Source: Epiperipatus broadwayi (taxonomy: Eukaryota; Onychophora; Udeonychophora; Euonychophora; Peripatidae). From it: DNA of 64,000 nt. Below, in pieces: positions 13,201 to 22,849 of the stretch (position 1 is the first letter of the stretch; each line of letters begins with the position of its first letter). The translations under genes were made by a program, and so were the position numbers. The notes below the pieces were generated by a model. It did not search any database. It was not told the origin of the DNA and saw nothing but the letters and a program-made list of their open reading frames with translations. The DNA lies in NCBI GenBank assembly GCA_028023455.1, contig JAQFVV010000180.1:1056001-1120000 (forward strand), written 5' to 3'.

Positions 13201-14967
13201 TTTATATTATGTTACATGGATAAATGAACATATGGATGTACATGTAGATTTTTATTGAGAGATATAAGGTGAGAAATATGCATATATTTATTTTTATATT
13301 ATAAAGTTCATTATAACTTTATAAAATGATCATAATTTTTATGATTCTTTACTAGATAAATCATATGATATTTATTTTCAAGACATGAATATTGAATGAA
13401 CATTTTAAAATCAAATCTCATTTGTATTTGTGGGTAAGTTTGTATATGAAACCTTTTCTTATAGTAGTCATGGTTTGGTAAAGTGATACATAACTTTGTT
13501 TATTATTGGGAAATTTGCTTAATTATTTTATGATGTTAAATGTTTAAATCTATTTGAAATTATTTAAATAGTAGTGGCAGGGGAGTAGAATAATGAAACC
13601 CTGAATGCTTTTATAATAGGATGTGTTAAGAAGATAGGATAATTAACCTATATTATATCTAAGAAGTTATTATGCAAATGCAGTTAACATAGCCCTGTAC
13701 TTTGTATTTATTTTCATGGTCAGTGTCATGATCTTTATATTTAATTAGTCTGTAAGTGCTTAAAAGAAAGCCTAGACATTATTTTTAAAGTTATTTGGTA
13801 ATGTTGTACTTGTCATTTCTTTACACTGATTTCCATAAAGTTTATTGAATGATTTTATACTATTGAGTCTTTACTCTAGTTATTCCTTCATGTCTTATGC
13901 ATTGTATCACTATCTGAATTTCATTAGCAAAACATCGTGTAGTATAGTAGTTTTGAAAGGTGAATAATGGATAATTTTAGAGATGATTTGTTTAGAAGGC
14001 AAGATAGGTTTTTTTTTTGATATTGTGAATAAATATAAATGATGTTGAATGCATAATGTTGATGGTGAATATAACAAAGGAATCATAATTTTTCTTAATA
14101 TATTTGAAATATTTTGGTGATAAAAGAATCATAAACTATTCATAATTTATATTTTCAAATATTTTTGATACTTTCGATTTTTCATAAATCAAAAGCATTT
14201 TGATAAAGCAATGCATATTTTACTGTGAAACTTCAAACAAAGTGTATTGGTGTATGATGAATGCTTATATTTTATTTATTTGATATTTTTAAAAACATGA
14301 AACACACACCTTAAAAATGGAATGGTGCCAAGCAAATTTATTATTTAGTACATGAATGAACATTATTTTAAAATTTACTTTTCATTAACCTAGAATAAGT
14401 TAATACAATATTGTAGGATAAATAACAGAATATTTTTGAATAATTAATACATATGTATTTCTAATTTTAAAATTCATAAGCCAGAGTGAAGGCTTACTCA
14501 TTCATGATTTTTGAAATTGTAAATCTGTAAATTCAATGTTTCTTTTATTCTATTTTGTATATTGTTTTTTAATTTTAATATAATATTTGTAAGTATTTGT
14601 TTTAAGATTGTAAATGTTTTGTATATAATTATTTTTCTAGTATAAAATAAAGTTGTTGTTATAAACTTGTTGTCTGTGTTTTATTATTGATCTACTTACA
14701 CCATAGGTTCCAATTTTAAAGAATTCAGAACTAAAAATATTACATATTTTGCACATTATGATTTTAAATGATATTATTTATTTAAACAATATTAATCATT
14801 TTTCAGAATATGAAACAGCAAAATTACATAACAAAATCATTTTTGGTCATAATTTACTGTTGAAAATACTGTCATATAATTAAGTATATTTTTTGTTGTC
14901 ACATATTGTTTAGATTATACCATACTTATAATATGCTATGAGAAATAAGAAATGAGAGAATAGGAAC

Positions 14968-15002
14968 ATTATTATTATTGTTATTATTATTAGTGTTGGT
15001 GA
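14968..15002. repeat. (ATT)n microsatellite
   Basis: About ten imperfect ATT units with a single G interruption. Confidence 0.8.
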
Positions 15003-15057
15003 CTAGATTACTGAGTAATAAATATTGTACCAAATGTTATTTAGATTAAGTATAGGA

Positions 15058-15112
15058 GGAGTAGTAGCAGTAGCATCATCATCATCATCATCATCATTAT
15101 TATTATTATGTG
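15058..15112. repeat. Compound trinucleotide microsatellite (GTA/CAT/TAT)
   Basis: A run of GTAGTAGCAGTAG passes into about eight CAT units and then ATT units, a graded compound microsatellite. Confidence 0.85.
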
Positions 15113-15610
15113 TTTACGTGTAGTTAGGAATGATACAAAATCCCTTATCATACTTGGCTACAGAAGATTGTAAATTAATTAAAGATTTTATTTAAAAAAC
15201 TTGAGATAATTATATTTTAATAACAGAATTATTATTTATTTATTAATATTATATTTGATTATTTATAATATTTTAAAAGTCTTAAGAATGCTATGGTTTT
15301 GTACTATTATTTGAAATAAAAGGGGGGATAGTGTTCTTATACCATTGAGATTGTATCTTTTGGGATATATGCTCAATGTAGTCCTACTACTCTACCTTTC
15401 ACCATATATCTCATGATTATTATTATTTTTATTATTTATTTATTTAAAATGAACCGTATATTGATTATTATCAATTTGAGCTAGTATAGTGGTATAAATT
15501 ATCATAAGATATTTGTAATACTTGTTTTACTATTGTGAGGTTGAAAGTTTTAGCCGGAGCATTTATTTTATTTTATTTACATTTATTTTTACTTGATGGT
15601 GAGGGTACAG

Positions 15611-15670
15611 TATATATAAGACATATTCTGTGGGTTCATCCATGTTAAAAAATTTTAAATATTGATATAC
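15611..15670. repeat. Left arm of PLE family C inverted repeat
   Basis: This 60-bp segment, including gtgggttcatccatgttaaa, is the near-exact reverse complement of 16273-16334. The two arms bracket the GIY-YIG relic, the arrangement seen for several PLE-derived units in this window. Confidence 0.75.
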
Positions 15671-16030
15671 CAAGCCTATGTATTCAATCCCTCTTGAATC
15701 TCATGGTGTTTATCAAATCTCATGTAAAAATTGTAAAGCTTCTTACATAGGTATGAGTTAATCATCACATCAGTGTTAGGAAAGATGAGCATGCTAATGC
15801 AGTTAAACAACACTCATAATCATCAGCACTCTCACTTCATACTACAGATTCAGGTCATAAAATTGATTTTTCTAGTACCAGGATCATATCCAGATGTGCT
15901 AATCTCTACCAGTGCAAAATTAGAGAAGCCATTGAGATACTTAAAAGGCCAGATTGTATCAAAAAGCAAGATGATACATGCAAACTTCCTCCTATTTGGA
16001 AAGATTTTTTAAAAAAACATTCTTAAATTT
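15650..16030 (+). pseudogene. Penelope-like element GIY-YIG endonuclease domain (family C, relic)
   Basis: Plus-strand translation gives HGVYQISCKNCKASYIGM (about 15697-15750), the start of a PLE GIY-YIG domain with its CxxC pair. After stops it continues with SALSLHTTDSGHKIDF (about 15822-15869), CKIREAIEI near 15920-15946 and CKLPPIWKDFLKK near 15980-16018. This is the usual order of the GIY-YIG fold ahead of the PLE stop codon. The RT portion is absent, so the copy is 5'-truncated. It is bounded by a 60-bp inverted repeat and its 3' tail is interrupted by a SINE. Confidence 0.75.
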
Positions 16031-16063
16031 AATATTTTTGCTATTGGTGGAACTTTAACATTT

Positions 16064-16200
16064 TTCAAATCAGTGATTTTTTTTTCTCATGTGTCATAGC
16101 ATCATCCGGGAAGTGAACCCGCTAACCTGGGACAACTGCTTGTAAAGAAGCCGTCACTGACCTCTCGACCACCAATGCTTGACTATTCAAATCAGTGATT
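16064..16200 (-). mobile_element. Short tRNA-derived SINE with 15-bp target-site duplication
   Basis: The SINE body (16079-16185) is flanked by identical ttcaaatcagtgatt copies at 16064-16078 and 16186-16200. Read on minus it begins GCATTGGTGGTCGAGAGGTC, which contains a perfect Pol III A box (TGGTCGAGAGG) of the Ser/Leu tRNA type. It has a B-box-like GGGTTCACTTCCC and ends in a poly-A run (poly-T on plus). The second copy at 28.6 kb confirms the unit at about 100 bp, essentially a tRNA-like head with almost no body. It inserted into the 3' tail of the family C PLE, so it is younger than that element. Confidence 0.85.
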
Positions 16201-16231
16201 GTAGTGCCTCTACAACCATCTTTCTACCTTT

Positions 16232-16276
16232 TATCACCCAATGAATGACTTGTGTGACCAAGCAGAAATGTCGGTA
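16232..16276 (+). ncRNA. Degenerate hammerhead-like motif in PLE family C tail
   Basis: ATGAATGA is followed by a 4-bp stem (CTTG/CAAG, 16249-16252 with 16259-16262) and GAAA at 16264-16267. This resembles a decayed hammerhead core (CTGANGA, stem II, GAAA). C3 is missing and stem I is only two pairs, so I expect no catalysis. The position at the element's tail is where PLE hammerheads occur. Confidence 0.3.
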
Positions 16277-16334
16277 TATCAATATTTAACATTTTTTAAC
16301 ATGGATGAACCCGCAAAATATGCCTTTTATATAT
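16273..16334. repeat. Right arm of PLE family C inverted repeat
   Basis: Reverse complement of 15611-15670; see that entry. Confidence 0.75.
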
Positions 16335-16739
16335 GCAACCCGTGAAAATCTTCATTTCAACATATATATATATTGTAACTTGTCCATCTCTTTGTTTTTC
16401 TTCTGGACATCTTTATATGCCTATTCCTTTATACCATACTAGCTCAATATTAAACATACAATATCATTGCAAGAGGATATATGATTCTTTATGGGGCTTG
16501 AAACATACCACACATAACTTTATAGGATAGACCCTAGGAATGATTATAAAAGAGTGATTTGAACATTGAGAAGTATAAATAAAAATATACTTCCACAATA
16601 GCATTGCTATTGTGAAGACTCTCCCACTACCAACTTATTATGATCATTGGGGAAAATCCCCATAACAAACAATGACTTCCACAATATTTCCTTTAAACTA
16701 ATAACTATATGCGATTTTTTTTTCCGTTATGCATTAGTG

Positions 16740-17190
16740 AAGCTGTAATTATAATATAATGTTTAATATACCTGCTTAGCACTTTCAAGATTTAGTATTC
16801 AACTCTCATACTCATAGCTTTATGAATGAAGACTGTTATAATTTATTGTACACATATGCTAACGAGCTTGAATTTTTAATTAGTTAGTCCATTGTTTAAA
16901 GAGAGCAAAGCATGCCTCTCTTCTATTAATGGCACTGAGATCATTTGCTATGTAAAAAGCTTTTTTGACTTTTCTTTTGGCATCACTTTTCTCTGTGCAA
17001 ATTATTTGGGCAGAACTGGATTTTTAGTTTGAATTTTTAATTAGTTAGTCCATTGTTTAAAGAGAGCAAAGCATGCCTCTCTTCTATTAATGGCACTGAA
17101 ATCATTTGCTATGTAAAAAGCTTCTTTGACTTTTCTTTTGGCATCACTTTTCTCTGTGCAAATTATTTGGGCAGAACTGGGTTCAAATAC
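16740..17190 (-). pseudogene. PLE family D GIY-YIG C-terminus and tail, with internal tandem duplication (relic)
   Basis: On minus, both 17180-17031 and 17020-16870 encode the end of a PLE endonuclease: a basic K/R-rich helix, AFYIANDLSAINRREACFAL, KQWTN and a stop. The nearly identical 150-bp units are in direct tandem. The lower unit continues into a tail with a decayed hammerhead-like motif (minus, near 16820-16770). The same protein end is encoded in inverted orientation at 17315-17480. Homology to the intact frame ending KKWAM at 61494 is clear. Confidence 0.75.
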
Positions 17191-17330
17191 ATGGCCTGTA
17201 GCTGCTTGGTGGTCCCAGAAGATCGATGTTCATTCATTTTTATTTTTAACCCTGTTGTATGCATACCTGTGTTGGTAAATTCTTCTATTGATATCAGCCC
17301 AAGTTAGCAGCTACAGGCCATCTATTTGAA
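17188..17330. repeat. Inner junction of PLE family D inverted repeat
   Basis: A gcctgtagctgct / agcagctacaggc pair (about 17197-17210 and 17308-17320) closes a roughly 100-nt loop separating the minus-oriented copies from the plus-oriented copy. Confidence 0.65.
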
Positions 17331-17640
17331 CCCAGTTCTGCCCAAATAATTTGCACAGAGAAGAGGGGATGCCAAAAGAAAAGTCAAAAAAGCTTTTTAC
17401 ATAGCAAATGACCTTAGTGCCATTACTAGAAGAGAGGTATGCTTCGCTCTCTCCAAACAAAGGACTAACTAATTAAAAATTCAAGCTCATTTGCATATGT
17501 GTACAATAAATTACAACAGTCTTCATTCGTAAAACTATGAGTATGAGATTTGAATACTAAATCTCGAAAGCGCTAAGCGGGCATATTAAACATTATATTA
17601 TAATTACAGCTTCACTAACGCATGCAAAAAAAAAATCGCA
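17315..17640 (+). pseudogene. PLE family D GIY-YIG C-terminus and tail (relic, plus copy)
   Basis: The plus frame reads LNPVLPK, stop, then RKVKKAFYIANDLSAITRR, EVCFALSKQRTN and a terminal stop near 17472. This is collinear with the PLE ending at 61494 (NPIIL...KETFYI...INRK...KKWAM). The tail carries a strong 7-bp hairpin GAGATTT/AAATCTC followed by GAAAGCGCTAAGC (about 17543-17578), the stem II-GAAA arrangement of PLE hammerheads. With the minus copies at 16.74-17.19 kb it makes a foldback. Confidence 0.8.
17531..17582 (+). ncRNA. Hammerhead-like motif of PLE family D
   Basis: The order is ACT, ATGAGTA, a perfect 7-bp stem II (GAGATTT...AAATCTC), GAAA, then GCGCTA (a possible 2-bp stem III with the CTA cleavage triplet) and AGC. 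The expected C3 of CTGANGA is A here. The homologous copies near 60.75 and 61.56 kb share ATGANTA, so either the family diverged from the canonical core or the motif is no longer catalytic. Stem I is short (two pairs). Confidence 0.45.
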
Positions 17641-18356
17641 TACTTATAATTACAAATTTTTATTGGTGAAGAGAAAAAACAATTTATTAAACTAATAATT
17701 TAAATTACCATTATACATTTTTAAAATCTTAAATTAATATACATTAATGAAATTACATTAATTTCATACAATTAATGCTATTCTATTATAATCTCGGGAA
17801 TTATAAGCATTCGGCATTAAAATCCAATCTATCCATTGGATTGATACTTAAATGGTATCACAAGAGGGATTTTACTGGGATCCAACTATTTAAGAAAAAC
17901 ATACCAATGCCAACAGTAATTACTATAAAACACTTGTTTTAGTATAAACCAAGCTTCATTACACTATTATTATCTACAAAGTCTAACTTATTTAAATATT
18001 CTCTTCACTTTCTTAGCATTAACTTACTGTCACTAAATCCTCCAGTGTTACAGACTTTCAGATGCATTAGCTAGTAATTGACACTATTTAAATGTTATAC
18101 TACTTTAAATTTTATGATCTTACAGATATTTCAATTTAATTTATAAAATTAGAATGTGACTCTCCAATGCAACTATCGATCCTATCATATTGAACAGAAG
18201 TTCTCAGATAAGGCCTGCAATTAAAATATAATAGGTATCATTCTATGTGCTAAATATGCTTTCTTGGTCTGACCTTGTGATAGGAATGACTCTTGAACAC
18301 AATGTGAGACTAATATTACACAGTTAAATTAATAACATAGATACATACTGGGTTAA
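17640..18356. other. No recognised feature
   Basis: AT-rich spacer between two PLE foldbacks; no ORF or repeat supported. Confidence 0.4.
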
Positions 18357-18751
18357 ATAAGATGTGATATGGTGGATTATTTCCATCATTTATGAATGTT
18401 GAATGTATAGAAAATTTTAAACTTTATTTGCACCTTTCCAAATACAAACAACTTGTTAGTAATAACACACAAATAGACAATACAGGTTAGTAATTACACA
18501 ATGTTTTGGGTAGTAGTATTCTCCACTCTTCTTCAGGTGTTGCTGGCCTATATGCACAGTGACAATATTAGCTTAGAAGTTGAACTTGCACCTTTAGATT
18601 CTTGAATATCTAATTTAAGGCAAATGCTCTACCAACTGAGCTATTCTGTCAAAGGCAGCATGTAGTAGAAATTTGGATATATTTATGTATGAGGGTTGGT
18701 TCAAATCCTCCTGAGTCCTTCAATTTCTTTTTATATAACGAGGCTAATTTT
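18357..18751 (-). mobile_element. PLE family A terminal region with tRNA-like and hammerhead-like segments (left arm)
   Basis: Read on minus, this contains a tRNA-like segment (18652-18572), then CTGAAGAAGAGTGGAG (about 18536-18521) leading to a decayed GAAAC position, then a tail ending at the shared boundary aacatatcacatctta. The same series occurs inverted at 19770-20152 and twice more at 42.3-42.94 kb. CTGAAGA, hairpin, GAAAC is the hammerhead order. The sister copies read GAAACATT where PLEs commonly have GAAACGTT, consistent with CpG decay. Confidence 0.7.
18572..18652 (-). repeat. tRNA-like segment inside PLE family A (left copy)
   Basis: The minus strand reads a perfect A box (TAGCTCAGTTGG) and a B-box-like GTTCAACTTC. 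The anticodon arm has no credible stem, and there are no matched acceptor strands. It is therefore a tRNA-derived module rather than a tRNA gene. A second, perfect B box (GGTTCAAATCC) lies nearby on the opposite strand at about 18698-18708. Confidence 0.65.
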
Positions 18752-19432
18752 TTATTTTTTCTTAAGAGCAAGATTAATTAGAGGCTTCAATACATTTTGT
18801 CTTGCCACACTGGGTTGACTTGTAGAATTATTTACCATTGTCATATGAGCAGCTTCCTTAAATTTTCTTCTATGCATTTTTTCCTCTTTATCCAATATCT
18901 TTGTATTTTCCCACTTAAGCATATGGTCATTAGCACATACATGATCTGCTATGGTAGACACATTCTGTTTTTCTCTTTTAATCATTAGTTTGTGCTCCTT
19001 CAATCACTGTTCAACAGGGTGACAGGTCTTACCAATGTATTTCCTTCCACATTCACATGGTATTTCATACATGCAGTTTTTGTTCTTCAGCATTTCCAGT
19101 TTAGGCTTAGTAGAAGTAAGCATTTCTTGAAGTGTGGTATGGCTTTGGAAAGCAGTTCTAATATTATATTGACTACAGATTTTTTTAAATTTGTCCACTA
19201 TTCCTGATATGTATGGATACACTACCATACCAATAATTGTTTTCTCTTTTGGTGTCTCTTTTTCTTGTCTATTGAAGTTTTTCTGCTGACTTGATGGATA
19301 ACCATTCTTCATAAGCATTTGTTCTATGTGAATATTTTTTTTTTCCAAATCACTGGTTTCTGAACAAACCTCCTTTGCTCTATTCCATAGTAATAATACA
19401 ATTTCTTGTTTAGTGCTTCTTGTATGATTCAA
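18752..19432 (-). pseudogene. Penelope-like element GIY-YIG endonuclease (family A)
   Basis: Starting near 19432, the frame runs through a K/E-rich linker to CMYEIPCECGRKYIGKTC (about 19074-19021), the GIY-YIG start with its CxC pair. It then reads PVEQ, an in-frame TGA (19006-19004), and LKEHKLMIKRE. The rest includes ADHVCANDHMLKWENTKILD and EEKMHRRKFKEAAHM, ending near 18752. The domain is complete apart from the single stop, which replaces the CGA arginine codon kept in the inverted copy near 19483. RT is missing. The family has an unusually long, highly charged endonuclease tail. Confidence 0.85.
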
Positions 19433-19469
19433 TACATGTTGGTTTTCTATACACTGTTGTTTTTACTTT

Positions 19470-19765
19470 GCCCTATTGAGCAGCGATTGAAGGAGCACAA
19501 ACTAATGGTTAAAAGAGAAAAAACAGATTATCTACCATAGTAGATCATGTATGTGTTAATGACCATATGCTTAAGTGGGAAAATACAAAGATATTGGATA
19601 AAGAGGAAAAAATGCATAGAAGAAAATTTAAGGAAGCTGCTCATATGACAATGGTGAATAATCCTATAAGTCAACCTAGTGTGGCAATATACAATGTATG
19701 GAAGCCACTAATTAATCTTGCTCTTAGGAAAAAATTAGCCTTGTTATATATAAAAAAAAAATTGA
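19470..19765 (+). pseudogene. PLE family A GIY-YIG endonuclease, inverted second copy (C-terminal half)
   Basis: The plus strand reads PIEQRLKEHKLM (about 19470-19505), a one-frame disruption around the IADHVC block, then the open MLKWENTKILDKEEKMHRRK (from 19567) through FKEAAHMTMVNNPISQPS to about 19740. It is the mirror image of 18752-19020. The two copies sit head to head, forming the stem-side of a 1.8-kb foldback whose loop is the unpaired N-terminal half of the left endonuclease. Confidence 0.8.
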
Positions 19766-19769
19766 AGGA

Positions 19770-20152
19770 CTCAGGAGGATTTGAACCAACCCTCATATAT
19801 AAATATATCAAATTTCTACTACATGTTGCCTTTGACAGAATAGCTCAGTTGGTAGAGCTTTTGCCTTAAATTCAATATTCAAGAATCTAAACATGCGAGT
19901 TCAACTTTTAAGTGAATATTGTGACTGTGCATATAGGCCAGCAACACCTGAAGAAGAGTGGAGAATACTACTACTTGAAACATTGTGTAATTACTAACCT
20001 GTATTGTCTATTTGTGTGTTATTACTAACAAGTTGTTTGTATTTGGATAGTTTAAATGTTTGTATTTGGAAAGTTTAAATAAAGTTTAAAATTTTCTATA
20101 CATTCAACATTCACTCATAAATGATGGAAATAGTCCAACATATCACATCTTA
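19770..20152 (+). mobile_element. PLE family A terminal region (right arm)
   Basis: A tRNA-like module (19832-19912) is followed by the hammerhead-like CTGAAGAAGAGTGGAG (about 19949-19964) with GAAACATTGTGTAATTAC after it. The tail, with an aataaagtttaaa block (about 20077-20089), ends at aacatatcacatcttata. The reverse complement matches 18357-18751. If the ATT of GAAACATT was once GTT, the element gains the zero-loop stem III and GTT triplet, and ACAC/GTGT then pair as stem I. Confidence 0.7.
19832..19912 (+). repeat. tRNA-like segment inside PLE family A (right copy)
   Basis: Perfect A box TAGCTCAGTTGG at 19841-19852 and GAGTTCAACTTT near 19897-19908 as a degenerate B box. Not a functional tRNA: no consistent acceptor or anticodon stems. 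Confidence 0.65.
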
Positions 20153-21300
20153 TAATATACCATCATTACAAATCTTCAGACAAATACTGGGTTAAATATT
20201 TCATTAACAATAACAAAAAAAAATCAAACTATTTATCCTTAGATAACTTATTTACATTTTATACAAATAATCTTAGTGTTTCAATTATTCAATTACCCTT
20301 TCCCTAGCTTATACTTCTCTTTTAAAATTATTAGTTGTTTTATTATTGTTTATGATTTTATACTTGTCTGCTATGTACATCATTCATGAATTATTCAACC
20401 CCTTCATAGTGATTTACATTTAAAATTGAGTTTGAAAATTTACATTCTAATCATATTACAAAGTTTTTACTGATGTGATAAAAAATATATAAATAAGTAC
20501 AATATTTATAATATGTCAAAAAAATAATACAGTTAAGATTCTTTGTTATGTTATAACAATCATTTCATCTCTTCATTCTATTTCTTATGCTCATATTCTC
20601 TTTTGATATTAGATCTCAGTATTTTATTCAAAGGGTCATTTATTCTAGTAAAAATTTCCACTATCTATGATCTTTGTTTTGTAAGATTCAATTACTTGTG
20701 GACCATTCTGTCCAATCTTAACTGAAAAATCCACAAAATCCTTCAAAATTTCCTTTAATGCATAATAGATTAATATTTACCCTAACTTAAGAAAGATGAG
20801 CCACTGACTTATTTGCTATTATCCTAATAGAGGAATAGGGTTTCATTTATTATGATGTGTTATTTTGTTAGGTAACCATTTTATTAATGGACTTACCCCA
20901 ATTCTTTATTGAAAATCCTCCTATTTCTTCCTATAAATTACCTGAGCATTACAATGATTTATCTCAGCTAACCCTTCATCAATTCTTCAGGATGCTATTC
21001 TATATAGTCTATCCTGGAAATTTGACTCATATTCTACTTCAGTATAGACAGTATTTAATATTCTATTTCTTTCTAGACCCCTCCTATAGTCTACTCTTTT
21101 CATGCAACATTCTCCTACATATATATACCATCATGTCCCAAAACAATTAATCTATTTTATTATTATCATTGAGATGTTCTGGATAATATTTATTTCTATT
21201 AATAAATGAGATTCTAATATGGTCTTACATCACATTCACTCATTCTTGTGATTATTAATATTATATTCTACAATATAATTGGATTAAAAATATTATGGTG
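20153..21300. other. No recognised feature; one 87-codon open frame
   Basis: AT-rich sequence. The plus open frame at 20887-21150 (MDLPQFFIENPPISSYKLPE at its start) has no motif I recognise and may belong to the flank of the Gypsy relic downstream. Confidence 0.3.
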
Positions 21301-21339
21301 TTTTCAATCTAAGTCTCATAGTTTTGTAGTTAAGTAGGG

Positions 21340-21540
21340 ATAAAAGGTGGCTGTTGGAGGGTTGCATTAGATCCTAAGATCTAGGTGCAGTGCTCTCAGA
21401 TACAAGGCTTCTCACCGACGAAAGCCACAAGCCAGAAACTAGTCTGAGGATATTGGATGAATAGGTCCTATATGGGGATTTTATGCACAAGCCTTCTGGC
21501 ATTCATTGATTACTCTGGCTTGGCAATATATATAGAGAGT
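21340..21540 (+). repeat. Hammerhead-like repeat, family B, best copy
   Basis: CTCA, CCGACGA, GCC..GCC-type hairpin remnant, A, GAAAC, TA, GTC, TGAG (about 21411-21457). This has the layout of a type I hammerhead: CTCA/TGAG give four stem I pairs, and A-C/G-T around TA would make a minimal stem III ahead of the GTC cleavage triplet. The core CTGATGA has become CCGACGA and stem II is mismatched, so activity is doubtful. Copies at 5.5 and 10.2 kb define the unit. It lies upstream of a Gypsy primer-binding-site-like sequence; whether it is in that element's LTR is unproven. Confidence 0.5.
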
Positions 21541-22135
21541 TTTACCTGTTTTAATATTACAAGTAGTGAAATCTTACTAAAATCCCTCTAATTATTTCAT
21601 TATCTGGGTTAGAATTATTTCAATCATAAATAAATAGCAAAACCTTAGAATTTATGAGAGTATTTTGCATTAAAATGTAAATTTTATTTTAAAGTTATTA
21701 AAAGAATAAGATATTATTTAGGAGTATTATTGTTTAGTAAATAAGTTAAACATTATTCCAATATAATAGAAGATAAAATGTTAATAGTAAAGTTAGTCAT
21801 TGATTTACTGTAAGGGTTTTTGAAATAGTTAATAATATATCATAATGTGATATATTTGAAATATTCAATGCCATTGGAGAAATACTTTATATGAATACAA
21901 TGTTCAAGTTCATTACTTTTGTAATTAACTCCAGGTCTCATGATTGTTTAAATACCATAGGATTTTAGTTCTACTATAGAGTTACATAAGATTTTATATC
22001 TTTACAACAATATTATTGGTAATATCTTATTGGTTATTAATTAATTGAAGTTGGCTAGGTTTCTTTGTTAATTATTATTGACAGTCATTGAATAAATAAC
22101 TTGTCAGAAGACTACAAATGGTTATAAATAGCTTT

Positions 22136-22155
22136 TGGTGCCCAACTCATGGCCC
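22136..22155 (+). promoter_or_regulatory. Primer-binding-site-like sequence of a Gypsy element
   Basis: TGGTGCCCAAC at 22136-22146 fits the start of a tRNA-Lys-type primer binding site (family form TGGCGCCCAAC). Pairing beyond the first 11 nt is poor. A decayed Gag lies downstream as expected for a 5' LTR-PBS-gag order. The LTR boundaries are not defined because I see no second LTR. Confidence 0.45.
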
Positions 22156-22849
22156 AATTAGTGAGCCTAATCTCTTAATAAAGATATTGTTATGATGGCC
22201 AATAGAGATGCAGTATATGTGAAAATAAAACCCAGGTGCTGGCTTTTTGGTGTTCAATGTTTTGGCTACAATTAATTAAAAGGGATTAAGTGTATAGTTA
22301 ATTCAAAAGTATATGGTTATTAATTTTGAGTATCATTCCAAATGATCAGATTAGTTATATAATTATCTAATGTAATAATTTTATGTAAGCTTTTTATTTA
22401 TAGTTATAAAAGTATATAAGGAGAAACTCCCACATCAATAGATAGATATAAATTATATTGGGGTGAAGTAGTTAAATCTAATTAGGTTATAAGATGAATT
22501 TTAAAATATACATATTTTTCTAATAGTATTTTATTTTATATGTGGAAAATGCTCTTGTAATTGTGCTTTTCAAACTAATAAATATTTATAATTATTTGTT
22601 GTAACAATATGTGCTATGGTGATAATGATGATGATTCTAAAGGAAAATAATGAAAATTGCATATGATGATTTTGATTTATGGTAAATAATAATAAAGTGA
22701 TTAAAATATAACATCGCAGAGATTAATAAATAAAGTATTAAGTAATTATATATTTTGTTATGATTGGATGATAAGGAGAATGGGATTATTCTTTTGATGA
22801 TGACATTTTATGAATATTGATATAATAAGAAAAATTTATTTAAATATAG

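Larger units (their letters stand above)
10280..15600. other. Extremely AT-rich tract with microsatellites, no genes
   Basis: Over 5 kb of nearly pure A/T-rich sequence. Short open frames here (for example 11820-12029 plus and 12657-12839 minus) have biased composition, lack splice context and contain no motif I recognise. It is probably old intronic sequence in which any transposons have decayed beyond recognition. Confidence 0.5.

Noticed and set aside
14968-15112. Telomeric or centromeric satellite
   Set aside because: Just short ATT/CAT microsatellites; no telomere-type repeat or higher-order satellite structure.
19832-19912. tRNA gene
   Set aside because: The A box is perfect but the acceptor, anticodon and variable arms do not pair; it is a repeated module inside PLE ends.
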